Origin: Streptomyces flaveus | GTDB taxonomy: Bacteria; Actinomycetota; Actinomycetes; Streptomycetales; Streptomycetaceae | Direction of reading: 5' to 3' | NCBI RefSeq assembly: GCF_014647675.1 | Contig: NZ_BMPQ01000020.1 | Location: 1-50,532, forward strand | DNA: 50,532 bases | Shown: positions 42,305 through 50,509 of the stretch, piece by piece | Layout: every line of letters begins with the position of its first letter | Position numbering within the stretch: the first letter of the stretch is position 1 | The notes under the pieces: model-generated | What the model saw: the letters and a program-made list of their open reading frames with translations, nothing else | Told to the model about the DNA's origin: nothing | The model's database searches: none | Program-made: the position numbers and the translations under genes

Positions 42305-42426
42305 GCAGTGGCGTTGACGCGGAGTGAGTGCTGACGCGGGGCTGACCAGTGAGCTGACACGGGAATCGGTGCTGACGCGGGAGCGATCAGTTGTCGTCCC
42401 GCAGCTCAGTCGTCGTCCCGCAGCTC
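42305..42426. repeat. Degenerate and tandem short repeats behind treZ
   Basis: About three degenerate copies of GTGCTGACGCGGG (near 42310, 42329 and 42370) are followed by a 19-base tandem duplication, AGTTGTCGTCCCGCAGCTC at 42389-42407 and AGTCGTCGTCCCGCAGCTC at 42408-42426. The stop codon of the phosphotransferase gene straddles the junction. Confidence 0.8.
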
Positions 42427-43323
42427 CGTGACCCGTTCCAGGAGGATCGCCTCCCACGCGCGGTCCAGTTGGGAGCGCAGTGGGGGCAGCGGGTCGTTGC
42501 CGTGCCCCCGGAGGCGGTCGGCGAGGTGGATCAGGGCGTCGCAGCGGGCCAGCCACAAGCCGCGCAGGCACGGGCGGGCGCCGTATCCGGCGAGGGTTGC
42601 CGCGCGGACGGCGGCGGGGGCGCCGACGGCGCGGGCGAGACCGGCGATGTCCTCGGCGGGATCGCCGACCAGGGCGTCGGTCCAGCCGAGGACGCCGCGT
42701 ACCCGCCCGTCAGCACTCAGCACGAGGTACTCCCCCGTGAGGCCGTGGTGGACGAGAACAGCGGCCCCGGGCTGTGCCCCGAGCTGAACAGCGGCGGGCG
42801 CGCCGAGCTGGTGGAGCCGCGCGGCGTCGAACTCGTCGGCCGCGCCGAGCCGTTCGGCGGCACGCGCGGCGGCGGCCCGCAACGCCTCCAGGGACCGTGG
42901 CGCGGCTCGTGGCACACCGAGCGCCTCGGCCTGACGTACGGGCACTTCGCGCAGTCCGGTGAGCAGCCCCGCCAGATCGGCCTCCCCCACGGCCGAGACA
43001 TCGTGCCGCTCGCCGGAGCCGCCCGGAATCAGGGTGTCGAGCGTGTACGTCAGGCCGCTCGCCCACTCGCCGTGCGCGATGCCCACCGGGACGGCGACCG
43101 GGAGGTGCGGGCGCACCACGTCCCGCAGGCGCAGCTCGCGCCGCTGGCGTACAGAGGCCTCGCGGTCCGGGGCGAGGCGCAGCACATGGCGCGTGCCGAC
43201 GTACCAGGTGAAGGGCTCTTCACCCGTGCCGACGGGCCGGATGTCGGATCTGCCGCCGTCCGGGAGCAGGGAGCGGACGAGGCGTCGCACGGTGTCCTCG
43301 GTGGGTGTCGTTGCCTGGGTCAT
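42406..43323 (-). CDS. APH-family phosphotransferase homologue with altered catalytic residues
   Basis: 305 residues with the aminoglycoside phosphotransferase fold: N-lobe WYVGTRHVLRLAPDREAS, C-lobe catalytic region VLVHHGLTGEYLVLS, metal region RVRGVLGWTDALVGDPAEDI. The Brenner motif normally reads HxDxxxxN; here the Asp is Leu and the Asn is not in place, and the IDW Asp is Gly. Either it is a non-catalytic (pseudokinase) member or it uses another mechanism. Related actinobacterial proteins, as I recall, share this HGLTG form. It starts at ATG 43323. Confidence 0.82.
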   Translation of the reverse strand: MTQATTPTEDTVRRLVRSLLPDGGRSDIRPVGTGEEPFTWYVGTRHVLRLAPDREASVRQRRELRLRDVVRPHLPVAVPVGIAHGEWASGLTYTLDTLIPGGSGERHDVSAVGEADLAGLLTGLREVPVRQAEALGVPRAAPRSLEALRAAAARAAERLGAADEFDAARLHQLGAPAAVQLGAQPGAAVLVHHGLTGEYLVLSADGRVRGVLGWTDALVGDPAEDIAGLARAVGAPAAVRAATLAGYGARPCLRGLWLARCDALIHLADRLRGHGNDPLPPLRSQLDRAWEAILLERVTELRDDD

Positions 43324-43463
43324 GGTCGCGCCGTCGCCGTTCGGTGTCCCGGTCTCCGTAGGTCAAAAAGGGCTACGGTCAGCATCCTGCCCGGACAGCG
43401 GGGGCGGCGCGAGCCCGTGAACAGCACTTTCCGGGGTCTCGCGAGCGGGCGCCGGCGGCGGAA

Positions 43464-44087
43464 TCAGCTCTCGAGCGCCAGGCGTGCGCCCAGGAGCAGC
43501 AGTACGCCTCCGGATACCTGCTCCAGCCTGCGCCGCACCCCGGCCCTGGACAGCACCGCCTTCATCCGGCCCACGAACCACACGTACAGGCCGTAGTAGC
43601 CGACCTCGAACACTGCCCAGAGCGCGGCGAGCCCCACCATGGCGGGCAGATGCGGCGCCCCCTCGGGCACAAACTGCGGCAAGAAGGACATAGCGAAGAT
43701 CGCCGCTTTCGGGTTGGCGAGATTGAGCAGCAGCCCGCCCCGGTAGGAGGCCCAGCCGCTCTTCTCCACGGCTTCCTCTCCGCCCGCGTCCGCCGTGCCC
43801 TTGGCGTGCCGCGCCTGCCACAGCGTCTGCACACCGAAGACGACGAGCACGACGGCGCCGACGATGCGCATCACGTCGTACGCCGCTTCCGATGCCGCCA
43901 GCAGTGCCGTCAACCCGAACGCCGCGAGGATCCCCCAGACGAAGACACCGGTTTCGTTGCCCAGCACGGTCAGGAAGCCGGAACGTCTGCTGCGGATCGA
44001 CTCCTTGATGATCAGTACGGTGCTCGGGCCGGGCGAGGCGGCGATGAGCAGGCAGGCGCCGAGGAAGGCGAGCAGGGTGCTGAGCAT
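43464..44087 (-). CDS. LysE-family translocator
   Basis: 207 residues, six predicted membrane segments beginning LLAFLGACLLIAASPGPSTV, with the family signature SPGPSTVLIIKESIRSRRSG. Block LLLNLANPKAAIFAMSFLPQ is also diagnostic. Members export amino acids or homoserine lactones; the substrate here is unknown. It starts at ATG 44087. No regulator is adjacent. Confidence 0.92.
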   Translation of the reverse strand: MLSTLLAFLGACLLIAASPGPSTVLIIKESIRSRRSGFLTVLGNETGVFVWGILAAFGLTALLAASEAAYDVMRIVGAVVLVVFGVQTLWQARHAKGTADAGGEEAVEKSGWASYRGGLLLNLANPKAAIFAMSFLPQFVPEGAPHLPAMVGLAALWAVFEVGYYGLYVWFVGRMKAVLSRAGVRRRLEQVSGGVLLLLGARLALES

Positions 44088-44287
44088 TGGGCCATCGTCG
44101 TCTGCGGGCGGGGGCGGGGCCAGTTGTTTTCCGGGGCCTGGTTTGACGGACGTACACCGTGGTGTCGGCGGCCCGACAGACCCGCTTCACCGTCAGCCGC
44201 GATTCCTCCCAACCCCCTTGTGGCAGCGGCGTCTACGCGCAGAGACTACGGGGGTTCACGTGTTCCCCTTCCTCCTCCGGAGCCCCG

Positions 44288-44539
44288 ATGAACCACCCCA
44301 GACCGCAACGTCCACCGTTCTCGCGCCGTGTCGCGCTCGCCGGTTTCGCCGGAGCGGCGTTGGCCGGCACGACAGCGTTCAGTGCGGACGCGTCCGCCGC
44401 GCCCGGGAGCACGTACCGACGGACCGTCCGTTTCGCCACCTTCAACGCCTCGCTGAACCGTGGCGCCCAGGGTGCCCTCGTCACGGACCTGTCCACGCCG
44501 GACAACCAGCAGGCGCGCAACGCCGCGGACCTGGGCTGA
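44288..44539 (+). pseudogene. Truncated Tat-exported endonuclease/exonuclease/phosphatase-family gene
   Basis: 83 codons from ATG 44288, after GGAG. A twin-arginine signal (SRRVALAGFAGAALAGTTAF) is followed by the first strand of the EEP fold (VRFATFNASLNRGAQGALVT, DLSTPDNQQARNAAD). Full-length homologues continue for several hundred residues; this one stops within the first 45 mature residues. The following DNA is a dispersed intergenic repeat, so the rest of the gene was probably lost by deletion or replacement ending in the repeat. Confidence 0.75.
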
Positions 44540-44569
44540 TTTCCGCAGCTGAGGTTCCGCTGCCCAGGC

Positions 44570-44692
44570 GGAATTCTGCAGCCGAGGCCGGCATCAATCA
44601 GCCCGTCCGGCACTTGAGGACGAGGCCGCAAGGCCGATACGGGGGCCTGGGGGCAGAGCCCCCAGCGGGGTCCAGGGGCGGAGCCCCAGTGA
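44570..44692. repeat. Dispersed Streptomyces intergenic repeat with two hairpins
   Basis: Contains CAGCCCGTCCGG, GAGGACGAGGCC, and hairpins CTGGGGGC-AGA-GCCCCCAG (44647-44665) and GGGGC-GGA-GCCCC (44675-44687). I recognise this order as a common Streptomyces intergenic element. It fills the gap between the truncated gene and the ABC operon and likely terminates that operon on the minus strand. Confidence 0.7.
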
Positions 44693-45439
44693 TCAACCCC
44701 GCACCGTCCGCCCCACCTCCGCCCGCAACGCCACGAACTCCGCCAGCCCCCGCGTGCCGATCTGCTCCCGCTCCCCCGGCAGCCCCACCGGCAGATCGAG
44801 CACGACACGCGAACCGGGCCCCGCCGAGAGAACGACGACCCGGTCCCCCACGTACACGCTCTCGTCGATGTCATGCGTGACGAACACGATCGTCGTCCCC
44901 TCCGCCCGATGCACGTCGAGCAGCAGATCCTCGAGGTCCTCGCGGGTCTGCGCGTCGAGGGAGCCGAAGGGCTCGTCCATGAGGAGGAGGGAAGGGCGGC
45001 AGACCAACGCCCGGGCGATGGCGACACGTTGTTGCATGCCGCCCGACAGCTGCCAGGGATGGCGGCGGCCGACCCCGCCGAGCCCGACGCGTTCCAGGAT
45101 GCGTTCGGCCTCGTTCCGCCGTTCGGCACGTGCCATGCCCCGTCGACGCAACGGCAACGCGACGTTCTCCCGGACGGACAGCCAGGGGAACAGCGAACGC
45201 CCGTAGTCCTGGAAGACGACCGCGAGCCGGTCCGGCACCCCGACGACCGGGTCCCCGTCGATGCTGACTGTCCCCTCGTGCGCGGGCAGCAAGCCCGCGA
45301 TCGTCCGCAGCAGCGTCGACTTCCCGCATCCGGACGGCCCGACCACGCACAGGAGTTGACCGTCGGGCACGGTGAGGCTGATGTCGTGCAGGACGCGGTG
45401 TTCGCCGTAGCGCTGACCGAGCGAGTCGAGGCGGAGCAT
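44693..45439 (-). CDS. ABC transporter ATP-binding protein, NitT/TauT type
   Basis: 248 residues, last gene of a five-gene minus-strand operon. Walker A GPSGCGKST, Q-loop VFQDYGRSLFPWL, signature LSGGMQQRVAIARAL, Walker B LLMDEPFGSLD, H-loop VTHD. It starts at ATG 45439, nine bases after the decarboxylase stop. Serves the two permeases and binding protein encoded upstream. Confidence 0.93.
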   Translation of the reverse strand: MLRLDSLGQRYGEHRVLHDISLTVPDGQLLCVVGPSGCGKSTLLRTIAGLLPAHEGTVSIDGDPVVGVPDRLAVVFQDYGRSLFPWLSVRENVALPLRRRGMARAERRNEAERILERVGLGGVGRRHPWQLSGGMQQRVAIARALVCRPSLLLMDEPFGSLDAQTREDLEDLLLDVHRAEGTTIVFVTHDIDESVYVGDRVVVLSAGPGSRVVLDLPVGLPGEREQIGTRGLAEFVALRAEVGRTVRG

Positions 45440-45448
45440 ACGGAGCGG

Positions 45449-47080
45449 TCACCTGTCCCGGGAGTCGAGCGCGCCGTCGGAGCCTGTGCCGATACCGGTG
45501 ACGCGGACGTGCAGCAGAAAGGGCCCGTCGCCGTCGCCGTGGGCCAGCGCCCGGTCGAGGGCGGCGGGGAGTTCGGCGGGCGATTCGACGTATGCCGCCG
45601 GGCACCCGAAGCCGGCGGCCAGCGCGGTGAAGTCGACGTCGCCGATCTCCGTGCCGGGGACGGGTGCGATGTCGATGCGGTGGCCGAGGGCGCGTACGGC
45701 GGCGTAACCGCCGTTGTCGAGGAGGACGTAGGTGACCGGCACCCGATGGCGCGCGGCGGTCCACAGTCCTTGGACGGAGTAGAGGGCCGAGCCGTCGCCC
45801 AGCACGCACACCACCCGCTGCCTATCGGCAAGGGCGCGCCCGACGGCCAGCGGCAGGCCCCAGCCGAGCGCCCCGCTGCCGGTGGTGAGGAAGCCGCCCG
45901 CCAAGTCGACCCGCACGCGCGCGTGGAGAGCCTCGCGGTGGCTCGGTGCCTCCTCGACGAGGACATGGTCGTGCGGCAGTCGCTCCTGAAGCAGGTCCAG
46001 GACCAGCTCCGGCGTGATGTGGTCGAGACGTGGCGCGGGGATGGGTGCCGGACGCGGGGGCGGCGGTTTACGGTCCGACCGGTCCGACTCCCCCACCAGC
46101 TCCGCCAGTTGAGCCAGGGCCGGCTTCAGTGTCGTCACGATGCTCGTTCCCGTGGGCAGCCACGCCGCCTGCCCGGGGTCGCAGTCGAGGTGGAACAGTT
46201 CGGTGCGGGCGGGCAGTGGCGGGCTCTCCGTATGGAAGTGGTACGTGAACAGGGGCGTGCCCAGGGCGACGACCACGTCGTATGCCTCCAGGCAGGCCGT
46301 CAGGCGGTCGGCGGCCGGTGGCAGGAAGCCCTGGAAGAGCGGATGGGACTCGGGGAAGCCGGAGCGGCCGGACATCGGGCTGATCCAGACAGCCGCGCGG
46401 GTGCGTTCGGCGAGGGTGCGGACCTCGGCGAGGGCGTCCTCGTCGTCGACTCCGGGGCCGACGACCAGGGCGGGCCGTTCGCAGGTGTCCAGGCGTGCGG
46501 CCAGGGCGGACAGCGCGCTCGCGTCAGCGGTGAACGCGCCGTGCACTGCGCGTGGTTCGACGGGCGGGGCGGGCTGGTCCCAGTCGTCCTCGGGGATCGA
46601 GACGAAGACGGGGCCGCGCGGGTGGGACATGGCGATGCGGTGGGCCTCGGCGAGCACCGCGGGTACGTCCGCCGGGCGGTCCGGCTGGCGGCTGAACTTC
46701 ACGTACGGGCGCGGGAACTGGGCCGGTTCGTCGGCGCCGAGGAACGGCCGCAGCTGGAGCAGCGGGCGCGACTGCTGGCCGGCCATGACGACGAGGGGCA
46801 CCCGGTCGCGGTACGCGTTGAAGACCGCGCCCAGCGCGTGTCCGGTGCCGCCCGCCGAGTGCAGGCTGACGAGGGCGGCGCGCCCGGTGCCGAGGGCGTG
46901 TCCCGCGGCCATGGCGACGGCGACGGACTCCTGTAGTCCGAGTACGTAGGTGAAGTCCTCGGGCCAGTCGCGGAACATCCGCAGCTCCGTGGAGCCCGGG
47001 TTGCCGAACACCGTGGTCATGTCGGTGTCGCGGCAGAATTGGACGACAGCGTCCAGAACTGTTCCCGTCGCTGGGGTCAT
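45449..47080 (-). CDS. Benzoylformate decarboxylase-like ThDP enzyme
   Basis: 543 residues, full length for the family. The ThDP-activating Glu is E51 (LGLQESVAVAMAAG). The residues that define benzoylformate decarboxylase are conserved: S30 in FGNPGSTELR, H74 in SLHSAGGTG, and a His in FTYHFHTES at the position of the second catalytic His. The ThDP/Mg motif is GDGSALYS to DNGGYAAVR. Predicted reaction: non-oxidative decarboxylation of phenylglyoxylate or a similar 2-oxo acid to the aldehyde. ATG 47080 overlaps the permease stop (ATGA). Its place inside an ABC operon suggests the imported compound, or a product of it, is the substrate. Confidence 0.85.
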   Translation of the reverse strand: MTPATGTVLDAVVQFCRDTDMTTVFGNPGSTELRMFRDWPEDFTYVLGLQESVAVAMAAGHALGTGRAALVSLHSAGGTGHALGAVFNAYRDRVPLVVMAGQQSRPLLQLRPFLGADEPAQFPRPYVKFSRQPDRPADVPAVLAEAHRIAMSHPRGPVFVSIPEDDWDQPAPPVEPRAVHGAFTADASALSALAARLDTCERPALVVGPGVDDEDALAEVRTLAERTRAAVWISPMSGRSGFPESHPLFQGFLPPAADRLTACLEAYDVVVALGTPLFTYHFHTESPPLPARTELFHLDCDPGQAAWLPTGTSIVTTLKPALAQLAELVGESDRSDRKPPPPRPAPIPAPRLDHITPELVLDLLQERLPHDHVLVEEAPSHREALHARVRVDLAGGFLTTGSGALGWGLPLAVGRALADRQRVVCVLGDGSALYSVQGLWTAARHRVPVTYVLLDNGGYAAVRALGHRIDIAPVPGTEIGDVDFTALAAGFGCPAAYVESPAELPAALDRALAHGDGDGPFLLHVRVTGIGTGSDGALDSRDR

Positions 47081-47862
47081 ACGGGCCTCCCTCTGCCGAG
47101 CAGTCGTTTCTCGACCGCCAACAGGCCGGTGTTGAGCAGATGTCCGAGCGCGCCGAGCAGGACCAGCGCCGCCCATACGGTGAGCAGGTCCGAGCGTGAC
47201 TGGGCGTCGGTGAGGGTGAAGCCGATGCCGTTGGCCGTGCCCGGCAGCAGCTCCGAGAAAACCATGAGGATGAGGCAGAGCGAGAGGCTCAGCCGCAGCC
47301 CGGCGAAGATGCGCGGCAGCGCGGACGGCAGGAGCAGCAGCCACAGCCGTTCGGGCGCGGTCAGCCGCAGTACGGCGGCGACTTCGAGCCGTAGGGGGTC
47401 GGTGTTGCGCGCTCCGTCAGCCGTGTTGATCAGTACGGGCCATACGGCACTGAAGACGATCGACGCGAGCTGCATCGGCGTACCGAAGTCGAAGACCACG
47501 ACGAAGACGGGTACGAGGGCCGGGGGCGGGATCGCGCGCGCGAACTGGAGCACCGGGTTGCAGAGCGCGTACGTCCGGCGCGAGCGGCCGACCGCGATTC
47601 CGAGGGCGATCCCGGCGACGGCGGCGATCGCGAAGCCGGTGGCCATGCGGCCGAGGCTGGGCAGGATGTTGTCGACGGCTTCGGCGGTGAGGAACGCATG
47701 CCCGACGGGCCCCGAGAACCACAGGTCGTAGGCGTGTCCGGCGATGTCGGCGGGCGGCGGGAAGTACACGCTGCCGTGCGCCCGAGCGACGACCTGCCAC
47801 CCGGCGACGGCCACCACGAGCACGCCCCACCGCAGCAGCGCGCTCCGTACGCCCCGGCTCAC
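47077..47862 (-). CDS. ABC transporter permease, NitT/TauT type (second permease)
   Basis: 261 residues from GTG 47862, which overlaps the upstream stop by four bases (GTGA); longer in-frame starts are unlikely. Six hydrophobic segments starting LLRWGVLVVAVAGWQVVARA; EAA-type loop in AVLRLTAPERLWLLLLPSAL. Its own stop overlaps the decarboxylase start. Distinct in sequence from the first permease, so the channel may be a heterodimer, unusual for this transporter class, where one permease normally homodimerises. Confidence 0.92.
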   Translation of the reverse strand: MSRGVRSALLRWGVLVVAVAGWQVVARAHGSVYFPPPADIAGHAYDLWFSGPVGHAFLTAEAVDNILPSLGRMATGFAIAAVAGIALGIAVGRSRRTYALCNPVLQFARAIPPPALVPVFVVVFDFGTPMQLASIVFSAVWPVLINTADGARNTDPLRLEVAAVLRLTAPERLWLLLLPSALPRIFAGLRLSLSLCLILMVFSELLPGTANGIGFTLTDAQSRSDLLTVWAALVLLGALGHLLNTGLLAVEKRLLGRGRPV

Positions 47863-48635
47863 CGCCGCCCCCGATGCTCCGGCGTCCACGGGAACAGCTG
47901 CCGTTCGCCCCACACCAGCACGCTGTTGATCAGCAGCCCGAGCGCTCCGGCCCACACCACGCCCGCCAGGACGTCCCGTGTGCCGTCCGTCGCGAGGCCC
48001 GCCTGGGCGATGAAGATGCCGAGGCCCTCGCCGAAGCCGGCGAGGATCTCGGTGGCGACGGCCAGGATGAGGGCGATGGCGGCGGAGATGCGGATGCCGG
48101 CGGCGATGAAGGGGGCGGTGGCGGGGAGTTCGACGCGGAGGAGGACCGCGAGGCGGCCGAAGCCGAAGGCGCGGAGGGTGTCCTTGGCCAGGGGGTCGGT
48201 CTCGCCGAGGCCGTAGACGGTGTTGAAGAGGACCGGCCAGACGGAGGCGTACGTGATCAGCGCGACCTTCGTCTCCGTGCCGGAGCCCAGCAGCAGGGAC
48301 ACCAGCGGGATCAGCGCCACGGAGGGCAACGGGCGCAGGAACTCGACGATGGCGCGTACGGCGTCGTCGACGACGGGCACGCTGCCGAGCAGCAGGCCCA
48401 GCGGGATGGCGATCGCGCAGGCGAGGCCCAGTCCGAGCGCCCAGGCAATCAGCGTGGCGCCCAGGCCGTCCAGGAAGACCTGATCACCCGCCAACTCCAC
48501 GGCGCGGGCGAGGACTTCGGAGGCGGGTGGCAGATAGGTGCGGCGGACGAGTCCGGCCCGGCTGACCGCCTCGCACACCCCGAACGCGAGCAGCACACCG
48601 AGCCCGCCGAGCAGCAACTCCTGCCTTCGTCGCAC
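47859..48635 (-). CDS. ABC transporter permease, NitT/TauT type (first permease)
   Basis: 258 residues from GTG 48635 (GGGGG nine bases upstream); TTG 48662, ten bases after the binding-protein stop, is an in-frame alternative. Six membrane segments starting LLLGGLGVLLAFGVCEAVS; EAA-type loop LRAFGFGRLAVLLRVELPAT. Family block FLRPLPSVALIPLVSLLLGS is clear. Coupled to the second permease by a GTGA overlap. Confidence 0.91.
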   Translation of the reverse strand: MRRRQELLLGGLGVLLAFGVCEAVSRAGLVRRTYLPPASEVLARAVELAGDQVFLDGLGATLIAWALGLGLACAIAIPLGLLLGSVPVVDDAVRAIVEFLRPLPSVALIPLVSLLLGSGTETKVALITYASVWPVLFNTVYGLGETDPLAKDTLRAFGFGRLAVLLRVELPATAPFIAAGIRISAAIALILAVATEILAGFGEGLGIFIAQAGLATDGTRDVLAGVVWAGALGLLINSVLVWGERQLFPWTPEHRGRR

Positions 48636-48672
48636 CGGGTGGCCCCCATTGAATCGTCCCAACCGAGCGGCC

Positions 48673-49671
48673 CTACTTGACCAGGAGCGTCGCCGGATCG
48701 ACCGGTTTCTTCAACAGGCCCTGTTCCTTCATGAGTTCGGTGAGACGGCTCAGTTGTCCGGGATCCGTCGTCTCGGGGTACTCGGGCAGCCGTATCGCCT
48801 TGGCCTGATCCGGCGTCACCTTCGCGTACTTCGGCAGCTGTTCCCGTATCGCCGAAGGGTCCTGCTTCGCGATCTTCGCGGCGGCGGCGATGGCCCGCTG
48901 GAAGGCCGCCGCGGTCTTGGGGTTCTTCTCGGCGAACGGCCCGGTCGTGACGTATCCGCTGATCGGTATGGACTCCACGGGCGCGGAACCGCCGTCGATG
49001 AGCACCCGGGCGTTCAGGTCCTTCTGGAGGGCGCTGTTGAACGGTTCGGCCGCGTGCACGGCGTCGACCTGCCCCTTCTCCAGGGCGGGCCCCATCTGTG
49101 GGAAGGCGATCTGCCGGTAGACGGGGCGGCCCGCGCCCTCCTTGTCGAGGATGGCGTTCAGGGTCAGCGACTGGATGTTGTTGAGGATGTTGACGGCGAG
49201 CTTCTTGCCCTTGAGGTCGGCGACGCTCTTGATGTCCGAGTCCTCGGGCACGAGGACGTCCATCATGTGCGGCGCGACGCGGGCACCCTCCGCGAGGACC
49301 CGGACGTCGAGGGTGCCCTTCTCGTGGGCCTGCAGGAAGGTGACGTAGTTCGCGCTCGCGATCACGTCGACCTGGCCCTTCGACAGCGCGGGCAGCGCCT
49401 GGATGCTCTGCTGGACGGGCTGGATGCGTACGTCGAGGCCCTCTTTCTCGAACAGGCCCCGGTCCTGCGCGAGGTAGAGGGTCGCGTCGTCGGCCAGCGG
49501 GAGTGCGGCGACGGAGATGCTCGGTTTCTCAAGACCGTTGCCGCCCGAGCCGGCCTGGTCGGGGTCACCGCCACAGGCAACGGCGGTCATCGCCAGGGCG
49601 ACGGCCGTGACGATCAACTGGCGCCTGTGTAACCGGACTTGGCCTGACTGACGCATCTGACGCATCGACAT
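48673..49671 (-). CDS. ABC transporter substrate-binding lipoprotein, NitT/TauT type
   Basis: 332 residues from ATG 49671; the open frame continues upstream to 49818 but without signal-like sequence. Signal (RRQLIVTAVALAMTAVACGG) with lipobox AVAC. Mature part: ISVAALPLADDATLYLAQDR, the GLFEKEGLDVRI block typical of NMT1/THI5-like and sulfonate binding proteins, then VDVIASANYVTFLQA and DLKGKKLAVNILNN. The ligand is unknown; an operon with a 2-oxo-acid decarboxylase suggests an aromatic acid, though NMT1-like folds also bind thiamine precursors. Confidence 0.9.
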   Translation of the reverse strand: MSMRQMRQSGQVRLHRRQLIVTAVALAMTAVACGGDPDQAGSGGNGLEKPSISVAALPLADDATLYLAQDRGLFEKEGLDVRIQPVQQSIQALPALSKGQVDVIASANYVTFLQAHEKGTLDVRVLAEGARVAPHMMDVLVPEDSDIKSVADLKGKKLAVNILNNIQSLTLNAILDKEGAGRPVYRQIAFPQMGPALEKGQVDAVHAAEPFNSALQKDLNARVLIDGGSAPVESIPISGYVTTGPFAEKNPKTAAAFQRAIAAAAKIAKQDPSAIREQLPKYAKVTPDQAKAIRLPEYPETTDPGQLSRLTELMKEQGLLKKPVDPATLLVK

Positions 49672-49829
49672 GCGCGCATGCCTATCGCAATCCCGGGACG
49701 ACCACAACATGCGTATGCGCCGATCGTCACCCTTTGAGGAAAGGCGGTTCGCAACCTTTGCAAAAAGACCCACAGCGCTCCCCGCACGCTCCGGGCCGGC
49801 GTCACAGAAGCGGCTCAAGTGACGAGGCT

Positions 49830-49858
49830 TGACGATTCATCAGGTGATACTTAGGTTA
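49830..49858 (+). promoter_or_regulatory. Promoter of the secreted protein gene
   Basis: TTGACG (49830-49835), a 17-base spacer and TAGGTT (49853-49858). The -10 lies inside the iron box, the usual layout for repression. Confidence 0.6.
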
Positions 49859-49870
49859 GCCTTACCTAAA
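49852..49870 (+). promoter_or_regulatory. Iron box (DmdR/IdeR-type operator)
   Basis: TTAGGTTAGCCTTACCTAA is a near-perfect 19-base palindrome matching the DmdR1/IdeR/DtxR consensus. It overlaps the -10 of the following gene, predicting repression by iron-loaded DmdR1. Confidence 0.88.
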
Positions 49871-49900
49871 TAGCGGAAGCCTGCGAAAGGTCAACTGCCC

Positions 49901-50458
49901 ATGAGATCCGCCCTGTTCGCCCGTGCCACCCGTACCGTCGCCGTCGGCGCGACCGCCGCCGCGCTGACGGTCGGGCTCGCCACCTCGGCCTCGGCCGCCA
50001 CCGCCACGCGGACGGTGACGGTGAGCGGCACGACGTACAACCTGTCGCTGACGGCCCCCGACACCCTGTCGGCCGCGGGGCAGAACATCACCGTCTCCGG
50101 CAGCGGCTACAACACCATCCAGGGCATCTACATAGGCCTGTGCGTGATCCCCGACGGCGTCGAGGTCGGCAACCCGTCGACGTACACCTCCCGGCCGACC
50201 CCCTGCCTCGGCGGCGCGGATCAGGCGGGCACGACCGGCGCCTCGCACTGGGTGTCGAACTTCGGCGGCGGCATGGTCGCCAACAGCTCCGTCTACGGCT
50301 CCGGCGGCTCCTTCAGCGTCAGCGTGCACGTGAACCCGACGATCGCCGCCGGCCAGGTCTGCGGCACGGACGTCGACTGCGCGATCGTGACGCGCGCCGA
50401 CCACACGGCGAGCGGCAACCGCTCGTACGACGTCTACGTCCCCGTCTCCTTCTCATGA
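49901..50458 (+). CDS. Secreted, iron-regulated Ig-fold-like protein
   Basis: 185 residues. Signal peptide at about 1-32 (TAAALTVGLATSASAATA). The mature part is beta-rich, with LTAPDTLSAAGQNITVSGSG, then GIYIGLCVIPDG and two later Cys (QVCGTDVDCAIVT) that could form a disulfide; the ending DVYVPVSFS lacks an LPxTG or membrane anchor. Overall it resembles neocarzinostatin-like or HtaA-associated secreted proteins of actinobacterial haem or iron loci. An iron box sits 31 bases upstream, so expression in iron limitation is predicted. The next gene lies outside the window; a haem-uptake cluster there would support this. Confidence 0.78.
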   Translation: MRSALFARATRTVAVGATAAALTVGLATSASAATATRTVTVSGTTYNLSLTAPDTLSAAGQNITVSGSGYNTIQGIYIGLCVIPDGVEVGNPSTYTSRPTPCLGGADQAGTTGASHWVSNFGGGMVANSSVYGSGGSFSVSVHVNPTIAAGQVCGTDVDCAIVTRADHTASGNRSYDVYVPVSFS

Positions 50459-50473
50459 CCGCGCCCGACAGAT

Positions 50474-50509
50474 CCCGGGGGCGGGGCAGCGGCCTGTCCC
50501 GCCCCCGGG
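50474..50509 (+). terminator. GC-rich hairpin after the iron-regulated gene
   Basis: Sixteen-base stem (CCCGGGGGCGGGGCAG with CTGTCCCGCCCCCGGG, one G-T pair), four-base loop, 15 bases after the stop. No T-run. It may only attenuate read-through to the next gene. Confidence 0.7.

Noticed and set aside
42305..42426. Possible CRISPR-like or minisatellite array
   Set aside because: Units are short, degenerate and lack regular spacers of 25-40 bases; slippage repeats are sufficient.
43356..43378. CCGTAG / CTACGG inverted repeat upstream of the atypical phosphotransferase
   Set aside because: Only six-base arms with an 11-base centre; too weak to call an operator.
44641..44690. Possible small RNA gene with two hairpins
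   Set aside because: It matches a common Streptomyces dispersed intergenic element, and I see no promoter.
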